A stretch of 36,822 bases of DNA from an uncultured Gammaproteobacteria bacterium. Its GTDB lineage: Bacteria; Pseudomonadota; Gammaproteobacteria; Steroidobacterales; UBA11654. Shown here one piece after another: positions 28,661 through 36,821 of the stretch. Every line of letters starts with the position of its first letter. Within the stretch, counting starts at the first letter, position 1. The notes under the pieces were generated by a model. It was not told the origin of the DNA. It did not search any database and worked only from the letters and a program-made list of their open reading frames with translations. The stretch spans positions 1-36,822 of the forward strand of contig CALMWC010000004.1 in the NCBI GenBank assembly GCA_937801655.1, in the 5' to 3' direction. The translations under genes and the position numbers were made by a program.

Positions 28661-29531
28661 GTGAGTTGGTTTGAAAAAATAGTTCCCTCCATGATCAAGA
28701 CCAAAAAAAAACAAAGGTCAAAATCAGTTCCTGAAGGTGTTTGGGTGACATGCGATGAATGTAAAGCACAATTGTACAGGGCAGAGTTGGAAAGAAATTT
28801 ACATGTTTGTAATCAGTGTAATCATCATATGAGAATAGGAGCAAGATATCGTCTCGAGAACTTTTTTGATAAGGGAACCATTAAAGAATATTTCAATAAT
28901 CTTATTTCTACAGATCCCTTGAAGTTTAGAGACACTAAAAAATATAAAGATCGATTAATTGAGTCCAAGAAGAAGGTCAGGAGAAAATGATGCTTTGATA
29001 GTCATGAAAGGCTCTGTAAAGGGTATTGAAATGGTTGCTTGTGCGTTTGAGTTTAATTTTCTAGGAGGTTCAATGGGTTCAGTGGTTGGTGAGAAATTTC
29101 TTCGAGGAGTGAATCTCAGTATAGAGAATAAAATACCTTTCATTTGTTTTACTGCAAGCGGAGGAGCTAGAATGCAAGAAGCTTTTCTTTCATTAATGCA
29201 ATTGGCCAAAACAACCTCAGCATTGGTTGAGTTGGATTATGAGAAATTACCCTATATCTCTGTTATGACTGATCCTACAACAGGTGGAGTATCGGCAAGT
29301 ATAGCAATGCTTGGCGATATCAATATTGCAGAACCAGGAGCTTTAATTGGATTTGCTGGTCCCAGAGTAATTGAGCAAACAGTTGGAGAAAAACTACCTG
29401 AGGGATTTCAAAGAAGTGATTTTCTGATGGAAAAAGGCGTTCTTGATATGATTGTTGATCGTAGAGAAATGAGAAATACTATTTCTCAGTTGATCTCTAC
29501 TTTGACTCAACAAGAAATTCAAGAGGATTAG
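28661..29531 (+). CDS. accD: Acetyl-CoA carboxylase beta subunit, interrupted by a +1 frameshift
   Basis: This is the carboxyltransferase beta subunit that makes malonyl-CoA. It starts GTG at 28661 with AGGAAG upstream. The zinc ribbon has C31, C34, C50 and C53, and the first frame reads on to [17 protein letters not shown] (codon 105, 28973-28975). One extra base (G 28976) then shifts the frame to a TGA at 28988. Skipping it restores [12 protein letters not shown] and the whole carboxyltransferase core ([37 protein letters not shown]) to the TAG at 29529-29531. The joined product would be about 289 residues, near the normal size. Both halves are well conserved and the operon is intact, so a read error or programmed shift is more likely than decay. 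Confidence 0.9.
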
Positions 29532-29553
29532 CATCAATAAAAAGGAATCTTAA

Positions 29554-30822
29554 ATGGAAAGCTGGGGACTCCATGAATGGTTAGAATATCAAGAAACTTT
29601 GAATCCTAATTCTATTGATCTTGATCTTTCTCGAATAGAAAAGGTATATAAAAAATTAGATATATTACCTCCCAAAGATAAGAAATTCTTAATTGCAGGA
29701 ACCAATGGAAAGGGAACAACTGTTGCCTTTATTGAAGATCTTCTCATCAATAGAAATTTAAAAGTTGGATCCTATACTTCTCCACATTTAATGAGCTATA
29801 ACGAAAGAATTGCCATCAATAAAGAAATGGTAAAAGATTCCGATTTAATTAAAGCATTTAAAACCATAGAGTCAGTCAGGGGTGACGTGCCTCTTACTTA
29901 TTTTGAATTTGGAACATTGGCAGCTTTTTTAACATTAACCCAAGCTAAATGCGATGCATGGGTAATAGAGGTTGGGTTGGGTGGCCGACTGGATGCTACG
30001 AATGTTCTAGAACCCACAATGTCTATTATTACTAATATTGCATTAGATCACCAAGAATGGCTAGGGAACACCTTAGAAGAAATTGCTAAAGAGAAAGCAG
30101 GAATAATTAAACCATCAATACCTGTCATTTATGGGGATGACTCCATGGAGAAAATAATTAGAAAAATTGCCAATATTAATGATTCTGATTTATTTATAGG
30201 CAGTGTTGATTTTTCACTTGTTAATAAAAATGAAGGATCAACCTGGCATGGTATATTCAATAGTATTGATAATATCAATACTCCTAAAACATGGGGTCCT
30301 GCTGAGTATCAAAATTTAGCCACAGCTTTGACCGCCATAGAGTTGCAAGATGAAAATCTTTTACCTACTGGGAGTGAACTTAATCTTATTTTGAAGAATT
30401 TCTACTTACCTGGTAGATTTGAGAAAATAGAGAAGAAATTAACATGGATTTTAGATGTTGCTCATAATCCAGAAGCAGCCATGAATCTATTTAAGCGACT
30501 GGAATTACTGCCTAAAACAGGGACTAAATATATGATCATCAGTATGATGAAAGACAAGGATATTTCTGGTTTCATTGATGTTTTTTCAGATGTTATCTCA
30601 GAATGGATTGTCTGCAAGATGGACACAGAAAGATCATTAACATCCCATGAATTATCCGAGAAACTGGTTACATTTGGTTTGTCTAATGTTACTGTTATGA
30701 CTGATCCTAAAAAAGCTTTTAATTATGTTAAAGGAATTGCATCGAAGGATGATATAGCAATTGTTACTGGCTCCTTCGAATTAGTAGGTCCAGCAATAAG
30801 TTGGTTTGACTCAGTTCAATAA
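29554..30822 (+). CDS. folC: Dihydrofolate synthase/folylpolyglutamate synthase
   Basis: A 422-residue Mur-ligase-fold enzyme adding glutamate to dihydropteroate and to folates. The ATP-binding loop is GTNGKGTT at about residues 49-56. YTSPHLMSYNERIAIN, EVGLGGRLDATN and LDHQEWLGNTLEEIAKEKAGIIK are typical. DVAHNPEAA lies at the start of the C-terminal domain. AAAAAGGAATC precedes the ATG. It follows accD by 22 bp and precedes the SPOR gene, the conserved gammaproteobacterial order. Confidence 0.96.
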   Translation: MESWGLHEWLEYQETLNPNSIDLDLSRIEKVYKKLDILPPKDKKFLIAGTNGKGTTVAFIEDLLINRNLKVGSYTSPHLMSYNERIAINKEMVKDSDLIKAFKTIESVRGDVPLTYFEFGTLAAFLTLTQAKCDAWVIEVGLGGRLDATNVLEPTMSIITNIALDHQEWLGNTLEEIAKEKAGIIKPSIPVIYGDDSMEKIIRKIANINDSDLFIGSVDFSLVNKNEGSTWHGIFNSIDNINTPKTWGPAEYQNLATALTAIELQDENLLPTGSELNLILKNFYLPGRFEKIEKKLTWILDVAHNPEAAMNLFKRLELLPKTGTKYMIISMMKDKDISGFIDVFSDVISEWIVCKMDTERSLTSHELSEKLVTFGLSNVTVMTDPKKAFNYVKGIASKDDIAIVTGSFELVGPAISWFDSVQ

Positions 30823-30826
30823 AAAT

Positions 30827-31222
30827 ATGAAAGAAAAATTAATTGGTTTTATAACTCTAGCAATAATTATTGTAATGCTCTTGCTTAACTTATTGCAGGG
30901 CGGGGGAATGGAAAATCTCAATCAATACATAGAGAAGCAAACGAATATCATTACTCAAGATGATTTTAAAAAGGAACAATTCAATCCCAACTGGACAATT
31001 CAGATAGCCGCATATAATAATTATGAAGAGGCACTGAAACTTGCAAAAGAACTCGAAAAAATAAGAATGAAAGTTCTTATCAGTGAAAGAAAAGTAGAGA
31101 ATACTATTATATATAGAGTCAGAATTTTACAAAAGAATGAAAATGATAAAATGAAAAGTACAATCAAAAGATTGGAAAAAAATAATTACAGTTATCAGGT
31201 ATTAAAACTCAGTCAGCAATGA
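30827..31222 (+). CDS. dedD: Short DedD-like SPOR-domain membrane protein
   Basis: A 131-residue protein with one N-terminal membrane helix (LIGFITLAIIIVMLLLNLL, residues 4-22). A short linker follows, then a C-terminal SPOR domain beginning NWTIQIAAYNNYEEALKLAKEL at about residue 54. SPOR domains bind denuded peptidoglycan at the division septum. By position (folC-dedD-cvpA) this is DedD, but it lacks the long linker of E. coli DedD (220 aa). The ATG at 30827 is 4 bp after the folC stop; a TTG at 30806 inside folC is unlikely. Its TGA overlaps the cvpA ATG (ATGA). Confidence 0.8.
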   Translation: MKEKLIGFITLAIIIVMLLLNLLQGGGMENLNQYIEKQTNIITQDDFKKEQFNPNWTIQIAAYNNYEEALKLAKELEKIRMKVLISERKVENTIIYRVRILQKNENDKMKSTIKRLEKNNYSYQVLKLSQQ

Positions 31223-31749
31223 TCAATCATTTTGTTATTCCAAACTTTTATATACCTCTCAATTTTTTTGGTTCCGATCAATCCATCGCAATGTTGGATT
31301 TTATTTTTATAGGAATTCTAATTATTTCTTTAATCATTGGTCTTTATAGAGGATTTATTAAAGAAATATTATCTCTACTAACATGGATAATAGCTTTTTG
31401 GGCTACCTTCAGTTTTGATTCTCAACTTGAGATTTATTTTGTTTCTACAATTACAACGGAAGCTTCAAGAATTTGGTTATCAAGACTTATTATCTTAGTG
31501 ATTGTCTTACTCTTTGGTGCTTATATAAATAAACTTTGTTCTAAAATAAGTTGGAAATTTGCGGGCAATATATTTTTTGGCTTAGTATTTGGTCTTCTCA
31601 GAGGACTTATTTTAATTGCAATCCTCATTTTAGTTCTTGAAGACAGCGGGCAATACAATGAAGCTTGGGTTCAGAATGCAATGTTATTGGAATTTGCAGA
31701 AAATATTTCTGATTTCTTTAATAATATTTTTATTGAACAGTATGGTTAA
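31219..31749 (+). CDS. cvpA: CvpA family inner-membrane protein
   Basis: A 176-residue polytopic membrane protein. The family block DFIFIGILIISLIIGLYRGFIKEILSLLTW lies in the first helices, with three more membrane segments, including the glycine-rich FFGLVFGLLRGLILIAILILVLED. CvpA is needed for colicin V production and envelope homeostasis in E. coli; its molecular role is unsettled. The ATG 31219 overlaps the upstream stop. E. coli CvpA would match a start at ATG 31291, so the first 24 residues may not be real. purF follows, as in most Gammaproteobacteria. Confidence 0.88.
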   Translation: MINHFVIPNFYIPLNFFGSDQSIAMLDFIFIGILIISLIIGLYRGFIKEILSLLTWIIAFWATFSFDSQLEIYFVSTITTEASRIWLSRLIILVIVLLFGAYINKLCSKISWKFAGNIFFGLVFGLLRGLILIAILILVLEDSGQYNEAWVQNAMLLEFAENISDFFNNIFIEQYG

Positions 31750-31791
31750 TATGACATTATAACTTTGAATTATGAATGGGAAGTAATTTAA

Positions 31792-33312
31792 ATGTGTGGA
31801 TTAGTTGGAATTATAGCTAACCATCCTGTTAATCAGGAAATTTATGATGCTTTAACTGTTTTACAGCATAGAGGACAGGACTCATCCGGGATCATGACTG
31901 ATGATAATGGGGTCTTGTGTTTAAGAAAAAGTAATGGTCTGGTCAGCGATGTTTTTTCACAAGAAGATATGGCTACGCTCAGAGGTAATATTGGAATTGG
32001 TCATGTTAGATATCCTACAGCTGGCTCTTTAAGTTCGACAGAAGCTCAACCTTTCTATGTCAACACTCCATTTGGAATATCCCTAGCACACAATGGTAAC
32101 TTGGTTAATACCAATGAGTTAAGAGATCATCTTAAAAAAGTTGATAAGAGACATTTAAATACAGAATCTGATACTGAAGCGCTACTTAATCTTTTTGCAC
32201 ACGAGCTACAAATCCAGGACATTGATGAGGTGACACCTCAATCAATATTTGATGCAACTGAGAAAGTTTTTAATAGGTGCTCGGGTGGATACGCTGTAGT
32301 AGCAATGATATTAAATCATGGATTGGTTGCCTTTAGAGACCCTAATGCTATTAGGCCCCTTGTTATTGGCGTCCGTGAATCGAATCAAGGTAAAGAGTAC
32401 ATGGTGGCTTCTGAAAGCGTTGCTCTTGATGTAGTAGGTTTTTCTTTGTTGAGAGATGTTTTACCAGGCGAGGCTATATTTATTGATTCTGAAGGTAAAT
32501 TTTATTCAAAGCAATGCGTTGAGCCGAAGAGTTATACTCCATGTATTTTTGAGTTTGTTTATTTTGCGAGACCTGATTCTATCATCGATGGGATGTCAGT
32601 ATATAAGTCAAGACTAAAGATGGGAGAATTTTTAGCTCAAAGTATTATAGAGAAAGGTTTGCATCATGAAGTTGACGTAGTGATCCCCATTCCTGATACC
32701 AGTAGAACAAGTGCACTCCAAGTAGCACATCATCTTGGGGTTAAATACAGAGAAGGTTTTATTAAGAATAGATACATTGGCAGAACGTTTATTATGCCTG
32801 GACAAGAGAAAAGGAAGAAATCAGTTAGACAGAAACTCAATCCAATAGAACTTGAATTAAAAGATAAAAATGTACTACTTATCGACGATTCGATAGTGAG
32901 AGGTACAACATCGAAGCGAATTATAGAGATGACAAGGAGCACTGGAGCGAAAAAAGTATTTTTTGCATCCGCAGCACCCCCAGTAAAATATCCCAATGTT
33001 TATGGTATTGATATGCCAGCATCGAGTGAATTGATTGCAAGTGGAAAGAGTGAAAAAGAATTAGCTGCTTTTATTGGTGCAGATTGGTTAATTTATCAAA
33101 CTCTAGATGATCTAATTGAGGCTGTAAAATTTGATGAAACCAGTGTTCAAGGTTTTGATACTTCATGTTTTTCAGGAGAGTATGTAACCAATGACATTAG
33201 TCAGAAATATCTGAAAGCAATTGAGTCAAAGAGAAGCGATGATGCGATTAGAGATTCTGAGCAGTTAAGAAAGCAAATTGAAATTAATGATCCTTCAATC
33301 TCTGTTAATTAG
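31792..33312 (+). CDS. purF: Amidophosphoribosyltransferase
   Basis: A 506-residue enzyme making phosphoribosylamine from PRPP and glutamine, the first committed purine step. MCGLVGI supplies the N-terminal Cys2 nucleophile with no propeptide, as in E. coli. HNGNLVNTNEL, GHVRYPTAG, IGRTFIMPGQEKRKKSVRQKL and the PRPP loop LLIDDSIVRGTTSKR are all seen. GGGAAG precedes the ATG. The stop overlaps the convergent lpxH stop by 8 nt. It is the purine partner of purL in this window. Confidence 0.97.
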   Translation: MCGLVGIIANHPVNQEIYDALTVLQHRGQDSSGIMTDDNGVLCLRKSNGLVSDVFSQEDMATLRGNIGIGHVRYPTAGSLSSTEAQPFYVNTPFGISLAHNGNLVNTNELRDHLKKVDKRHLNTESDTEALLNLFAHELQIQDIDEVTPQSIFDATEKVFNRCSGGYAVVAMILNHGLVAFRDPNAIRPLVIGVRESNQGKEYMVASESVALDVVGFSLLRDVLPGEAIFIDSEGKFYSKQCVEPKSYTPCIFEFVYFARPDSIIDGMSVYKSRLKMGEFLAQSIIEKGLHHEVDVVIPIPDTSRTSALQVAHHLGVKYREGFIKNRYIGRTFIMPGQEKRKKSVRQKLNPIELELKDKNVLLIDDSIVRGTTSKRIIEMTRSTGAKKVFFASAAPPVKYPNVYGIDMPASSELIASGKSEKELAAFIGADWLIYQTLDDLIEAVKFDETSVQGFDTSCFSGEYVTNDISQKYLKAIESKRSDDAIRDSEQLRKQIEINDPSISVN

Positions 33313-34039
33313 TAAGATCAATTAAAACTGGATCTTCATTAGACCAATCTAAGATAATTGCACAATCATCCGTCCAGTCACCAAGAACGAAACGTTCGCA
33401 ATAATGATTATTGCTCTCAATGATATGTTTGGCAGGTCTGTGAGTATGGCCATGGATAATTAAATCGACTTGATGGATATTGATAGCTTTTTCTATAGCT
33501 GCTTGATTGACATCCATTATATTCATTGATTTTTTTTCTTTGGAATTTTGACTGGCATCTTTGGCTTCTCCTGCAATTTTTAATCTTTTACTTATAGGAA
33601 AACCTAAAAAATCCTTTTGCCAATCTTTATTTCTCACAATTTTTCTAAACATTTGATACTCAATATCATCAGTGCAGAACTCATCTCCATGAGAGATCAG
33701 AACTTTTTTATTCTTATAAGTAAAAACATCTGGATCAGAAATGAGTACCACACCAGTCTCTTCTAAAAATTTATTTCCAATTAAGAAGTCACGGTTGCCA
33801 TATAGGAAATAAGTTTTTATATTATTAGTTGTAAGTTGTAAAAGTGCACTCTTGATGTCTTTATTTAAGGGTGTTTCATGATCATCTCCAACCCAGGATT
33901 CAAATAAATCACCAATGATGTAGAGCTCAATATCATCTTTATTTTTTTTTATAAGGCTCTCCAGATAGGACTTAAACATAAATATAATATGAGGTTGATC
34001 ATCATTAAGATGAAGATCAGAGATAAAAATTTTGTTCAT
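33305..34039 (-). CDS. lpxH: UDP-2,3-diacylglucosamine hydrolase
   Basis: A 244-residue calcineurin-like metallophosphoesterase that cleaves UDP-2,3-diacylglucosamine to lipid X in lipid A synthesis. The metal-binding motifs come in order: SDLHL (DxH), GDLFESWVGDD, GNRDFLIG, SHGDEF and HGHTHRP. E. coli LpxH is 240 residues. AAGG lies just before the ATG. It follows the cyclophilin gene by 29 bp on the same strand, matching the common ppi-lpxH pairing, and ends against purF. Confidence 0.94.
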   Translation of the reverse strand: MNKIFISDLHLNDDQPHIIFMFKSYLESLIKKNKDDIELYIIGDLFESWVGDDHETPLNKDIKSALLQLTTNNIKTYFLYGNRDFLIGNKFLEETGVVLISDPDVFTYKNKKVLISHGDEFCTDDIEYQMFRKIVRNKDWQKDFLGFPISKRLKIAGEAKDASQNSKEKKSMNIMDVNQAAIEKAINIHQVDLIIHGHTHRPAKHIIESNNHYCERFVLGDWTDDCAIILDWSNEDPVLIDLTN

Positions 34040-34068
34040 TTATTACCTTCTCAAACTCAGAGTATCAA

Positions 34069-34641
34069 TTAATTGATACGAGAAGCCTCTAAAACAATCA
34101 CTGGAGAGACTGGAACATCTTGCATGCCATTTTTCAATTGAGTTGCACTACCAGCAATCGAATCGATTACATTAAACCCTTCAATGACTTCACCAAAGAC
34201 TGCATAACCCCATCTGGTAGCCATAGGGTCTAATGTAAAATTATCAACCAAGTTAATATAAAACTGAGAGCTTGCTGTATGAGGGTCTGTTTCTCTTGCC
34301 ATCGCTATTGTCATTCTTCTATTGCTGAGACCATTACCAGATTCATTGATAATGTTAGGGTAGGTTTCTTTTGACTCCAGGTCTGGTGTGAAGCCACCAC
34401 CTTGAATAACAAAGCCTTGGATGACTCTATGGAAAACAGTGTTCTCAAAAAAATCATCTTCAATGTAACGAAGAAAATTTTCAACTGTAAGTGGAGCTCT
34501 ATTTCTATCAAGTTCAATTGTGAATGATCCTGATGTAGTCACTATTTTAATTTGAGGATAATTCTCTGATGCAATGTTTTGATTGATTATTAATAAAAAT
34601 GCAAATGTTATTAATATTGATTTTTTTAGATATTTTTTCAT
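34069..34641 (-). CDS. Cyclophilin-type peptidyl-prolyl isomerase, exported
   Basis: A 190-residue cyclophilin with an N-terminal signal peptide (basic MKKYLKKS, hydrophobic core to about 22, likely cleavage near NIA-SEN), so a PpiA-like periplasmic prolyl isomerase that assists protein folding. Catalytic-site blocks are VFHRVIQGFVIQGGGF (with the active Arg), MAMA-like TIAMARETDPHTASSQFYIN, and GYAVFGEVIEG. It lies between folD and lpxH. E. coli has cytoplasmic PpiB beside lpxH, so this one differs by export. Weak Shine-Dalgarno. Confidence 0.93.
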   Translation of the reverse strand: MKKYLKKSILITFAFLLIINQNIASENYPQIKIVTTSGSFTIELDRNRAPLTVENFLRYIEDDFFENTVFHRVIQGFVIQGGGFTPDLESKETYPNIINESGNGLSNRRMTIAMARETDPHTASSQFYINLVDNFTLDPMATRWGYAVFGEVIEGFNVIDSIAGSATQLKNGMQDVPVSPVIVLEASRIN

Positions 34642-34657
34642 TTTTTTAACTTTTTAA

Positions 34658-35560
34658 TTAAATATTAATCCACTTATCGGATGAAATCTTCCTTTCTTTT
34701 TTTTCATCACTTATGTTCATGCTCGATGCAATAAGAGTATTTTTTAAAAGCATTGCCACTGTCATTGGCCCAACACCACCCGGCACAGGTGAGATCCATG
34801 AAGCTTGCTCTTTTGCAGTTTCAAAATCGACATCGCCAGTAACTTTGCCATTTTCATCACGATTGATACCAATATCAAAAACTACAGCGTCTTTCTTAAT
34901 CCAACTACCCGGTATGATCCCTATCTTACCAACAGCAACTGCTAGGATATCCGCCTGATGAACAAAACTTTCTAAATCTTTAGTAAATTTATGACATACC
35001 GTTGTGGTGGCTCCTCTTAGTAATAACTCTAGAGCAAGAGGTCGTCCTACCAAATTAGATGCACCCACTATGACAGCATGTTTTCCCATTGGATCAATAC
35101 CAATGGCATCAAGCATAGTAATTACACCTATCGATGTGCAAGGTCTTAAGACTGGTATTCTTTGCATCAATCTTCCTATGGTGTATGGATGAAAACCATC
35201 AACATCTTTAATCGGATCTATGGATTCTATAATTTTTGTTTCACTTATATGATCTGGAAGAGGGAGTTGAACCAGGATTCCATGAACTTCAGAATTATTA
35301 TTGAGTGACTCAATTAGTTCTATTAATTCTTTTTCAGATATATCTTCAGGCAAATCATGATTGAATGATTTTATCCCAGCTTCTTTACAGGCAATTCTTT
35401 TATTTCTTACATAAATTGCAGAGGCTGGATTATCTCCAACTATTACAACTGCTAAACCAGGAGGATTTATTCCCTCATTAATATTTTTAGCAATACTTTT
35501 CTTAATTTCAGAAATAGTTTCTTGAGCTATTTTTTTCCCATCTATTATTTTTGCAGTCAT
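34658..35560 (-). CDS. folD: Methylene-THF dehydrogenase/methenyl-THF cyclohydrolase
   Basis: A 300-residue bifunctional folate enzyme interconverting 5,10-methylene-, methenyl- and 10-formyl-THF, linking glyA to purine formylation. The catalytic pair Tyr50/Lys54 lies in [35 protein letters not shown], the NADP motif [14 protein letters not shown], and [18 protein letters not shown] are also seen. It extends about 15 polar residues past the usual C-terminus. The cyclophilin gene follows 16 bp later; the three minus-strand genes folD-ppi-lpxH look like one operon. Confidence 0.96.
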   Translation of the reverse strand: MTAKIIDGKKIAQETISEIKKSIAKNINEGINPPGLAVVIVGDNPASAIYVRNKRIACKEAGIKSFNHDLPEDISEKELIELIESLNNNSEVHGILVQLPLPDHISETKIIESIDPIKDVDGFHPYTIGRLMQRIPVLRPCTSIGVITMLDAIGIDPMGKHAVIVGASNLVGRPLALELLLRGATTTVCHKFTKDLESFVHQADILAVAVGKIGIIPGSWIKKDAVVFDIGINRDENGKVTGDVDFETAKEQASWISPVPGGVGPMTVAMLLKNTLIASSMNISDEKKERKISSDKWINI

Positions 35561-35677
35561 TATCTATCCTAAAAAAGGTAATACATCATATCAGACAAGT
35601 ATGTATTTTTAGAGAAGATCAAACTTTTTTAAAAGGCATTTGATCTTTTTTAATTAATTAGAAAACTAGCTAGTTTT

Positions 35678-35803
35678 TTACTTCCAAACAAAGAAAGTGA
35701 AAAAAAGAATAAATATGATCAATATTGTTAAAGATTGAATAAGTAACTTCTGACCTTTACTTTGAGGTTTCTGATGAGTATTTCTCTTCTTTAGTTCATT
35801 CAT
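35678..35803 (-). CDS. Small basic membrane ORF (41 aa)
   Basis: ATG at 35803 opens 41 codons ending TAA at 35678-35680. The first 20 residues are strongly polar and basic (NELKKRNTHQKPQSKGQK). They are followed by one membrane helix (LTILIIFILFFTFFVW) ending one residue before the stop, a plausible C-tail-anchored protein. A weak AGAAG lies upstream. The charge pattern is more protein-like than a random AT-rich frame. No family recognised; it precedes folD on the same strand with 117 bp between. Confidence 0.45.
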   Translation of the reverse strand: MNELKKRNTHQKPQSKGQKLLIQSLTILIIFILFFTFFVWK

Positions 35804-35904
35804 TTTAAACTTCTTTTTCCATATGAGTTTTTAATTTAAAATACATTTTACTAACTATATAATATAAATATCTTTTAAAGATAACTGATTTTTTTAAATA
35901 TCAG

Positions 35905-35910
35905 TATAAT
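35905..35910 (+). promoter_or_regulatory. -10 box for tRNA-Pro
   Basis: Perfect TATAAT 28 bp before the tRNA 5' end. No convincing -35. Confidence 0.4.
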
Positions 35911-35938
35911 AGCCAAGCTTGAAACTCATAAATCAAAT

Positions 35939-36015
35939 CGGGGCATAGCGCAGCCTGGTAGCGCATCTGCTTTGGGAGCAGAGGGTCGGGGGTTCGAATC
36001 CCTCTGCCCCGACCA
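35939..36015 (+). tRNA. tRNA-Pro (anticodon UGG)
   Basis: A 77-base cloverleaf including encoded CCA. The acceptor is CGGGGCA paired with TGCCCCG. The anticodon stem TCTGC/GCAGA holds the loop TTTGGGA, with anticodon TGG. The T-arm GGGGGTTCGAATCCCTC is standard. It closely resembles E. coli proM and reads all CCN codons through its wobble U. Confidence 0.97.
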
Positions 36016-36127
36016 TGATTTAGTTATTTCTATTCCTTATAAACAAAAGATACATCTGCACATAAAGATTGGATCTTTTTTACATTTGCATCGAAAATTT
36101 TAATACATTTGTAAAAAATACAAATAT

Positions 36128-36171
36128 TTGTTATTAATTTAATATCGATACTATAAGTATCGATATTAAAT
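36128..36171 (+). promoter_or_regulatory. Palindrome overlapping a promoter, upstream of the secreted orphan
   Basis: Perfect 16-bp arms ATTTAATATCGATACT (36137-36152) and AGTATCGATATTAAAT (36156-36171) with a 3-base centre ATA. TTGTTA (36128-36133) and TATAAG (36152-36157), 18 bp apart, could be -35 and -10, which would put the operator over the promoter. It is 20 bp from the start codon. It could instead form an mRNA hairpin if transcription begins upstream. No T-run follows, so it is not a terminator. Upstream, 7-bp arms ATTTGTA/TACAAAT at 36107-36125 form another small inverted repeat. Confidence 0.6.
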
Positions 36172-36191
36172 AATTAAATAAGGAGAAATAT

Positions 36192-36602
36192 ATGAAAACA
36201 AAAGTAATGGTAACTTTATTTTCTGTCCTTTTGATAACCACTTTTAATGCTAAATCTGCAGTCACTGAAGTGCAAGGTTGTAATCTTAAAGAAAATGTAT
36301 CAATGAGTGATGTAGTTGATCACTCAGTTAGTGTTAATGCAATACAAGATGGTAATGGGTACACTGAAAAACGTTTTGGTCAACTCATTATGCAACCGAA
36401 TATTGAACAGACAACGAAATCTGAATTTGACTTCTACTATTTAAATTTTTGGGGCAGTTATCAAATCTATGGGAATGATATGAGTGAATGGTCTGATCAA
36501 GGAAAAGGCAATGATTTCATGGAACAATTAGGTCAATTAATTGATTGCAGAAGCTTAAATATGTTTGACACCATTGTCACTAGAGAATATCCAGGAGATT
36601 AA
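36192..36602 (+). CDS. Unrecognised secreted protein (136 aa)
   Basis: An ATG with an excellent AAGGAG upstream (36180-36185) opens 136 codons. Residues 1-23 are a Sec signal peptide, likely cleaved after AKSA, leaving a mature protein of about 113 residues. It has two cysteines (C30 in VQGCNLKE and C119 in LIDCRSLN) that could form a disulfide bracketing the domain. An aromatic-rich centre (FDFYYLNFWGSYQIYG) and an acidic composition are evident. No motif of a known enzyme family was recognised. It stands alone between tRNA-Pro and tRNA-Arg, behind a long palindrome. Confidence 0.8.
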   Translation: MKTKVMVTLFSVLLITTFNAKSAVTEVQGCNLKENVSMSDVVDHSVSVNAIQDGNGYTEKRFGQLIMQPNIEQTTKSEFDFYYLNFWGSYQIYGNDMSEWSDQGKGNDFMEQLGQLIDCRSLNMFDTIVTREYPGD

Positions 36603-36659
36603 GTAATTTTGGCAGTTTAGTTTTTTAAAAAAAATTAGTGAATAAGATTATTTAACCTT

Positions 36660-36665
36660 TATAAT
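36660..36665 (+). promoter_or_regulatory. -10 box for tRNA-Arg
   Basis: Perfect TATAAT 19 bp before the tRNA 5' end. A weak TTAGTG (36635-36640) lies 19 bp upstream of it. Confidence 0.4.
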
Positions 36666-36684
36666 CATCAAAAGTAATTCATTA

Positions 36685-36761
<77 letters not shown>

Positions 36762-36815
36762 CTGAAACAATACGGGCATCAATGACTAAAAAATTATTAG
36801 TATATATACCTTGGC

Positions 36816-36821
36816 TATAAT
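36816..36821 (+). promoter_or_regulatory. -10-like box at the right edge
   Basis: GGCTATAATA at the end of the window resembles a stable-RNA or strong promoter -10; whatever it drives lies outside. The rest of 36762-36822 shows nothing recognisable. Confidence 0.25.

Larger units (their letters stand above)
35561..35938. other. Intergenic region folD to tRNA-Pro
   Basis: A gap of 378 bases, very AT-rich. It holds one small candidate ORF (35678-35803, minus) and a TATAAT (35905-35910) suitable for tRNA-Pro transcription. An imperfect ACTGAT/ATCAGT inverted repeat lies at 35884-35905. I see no RNA gene other than the tRNA and no mobile element. Confidence 0.5.
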
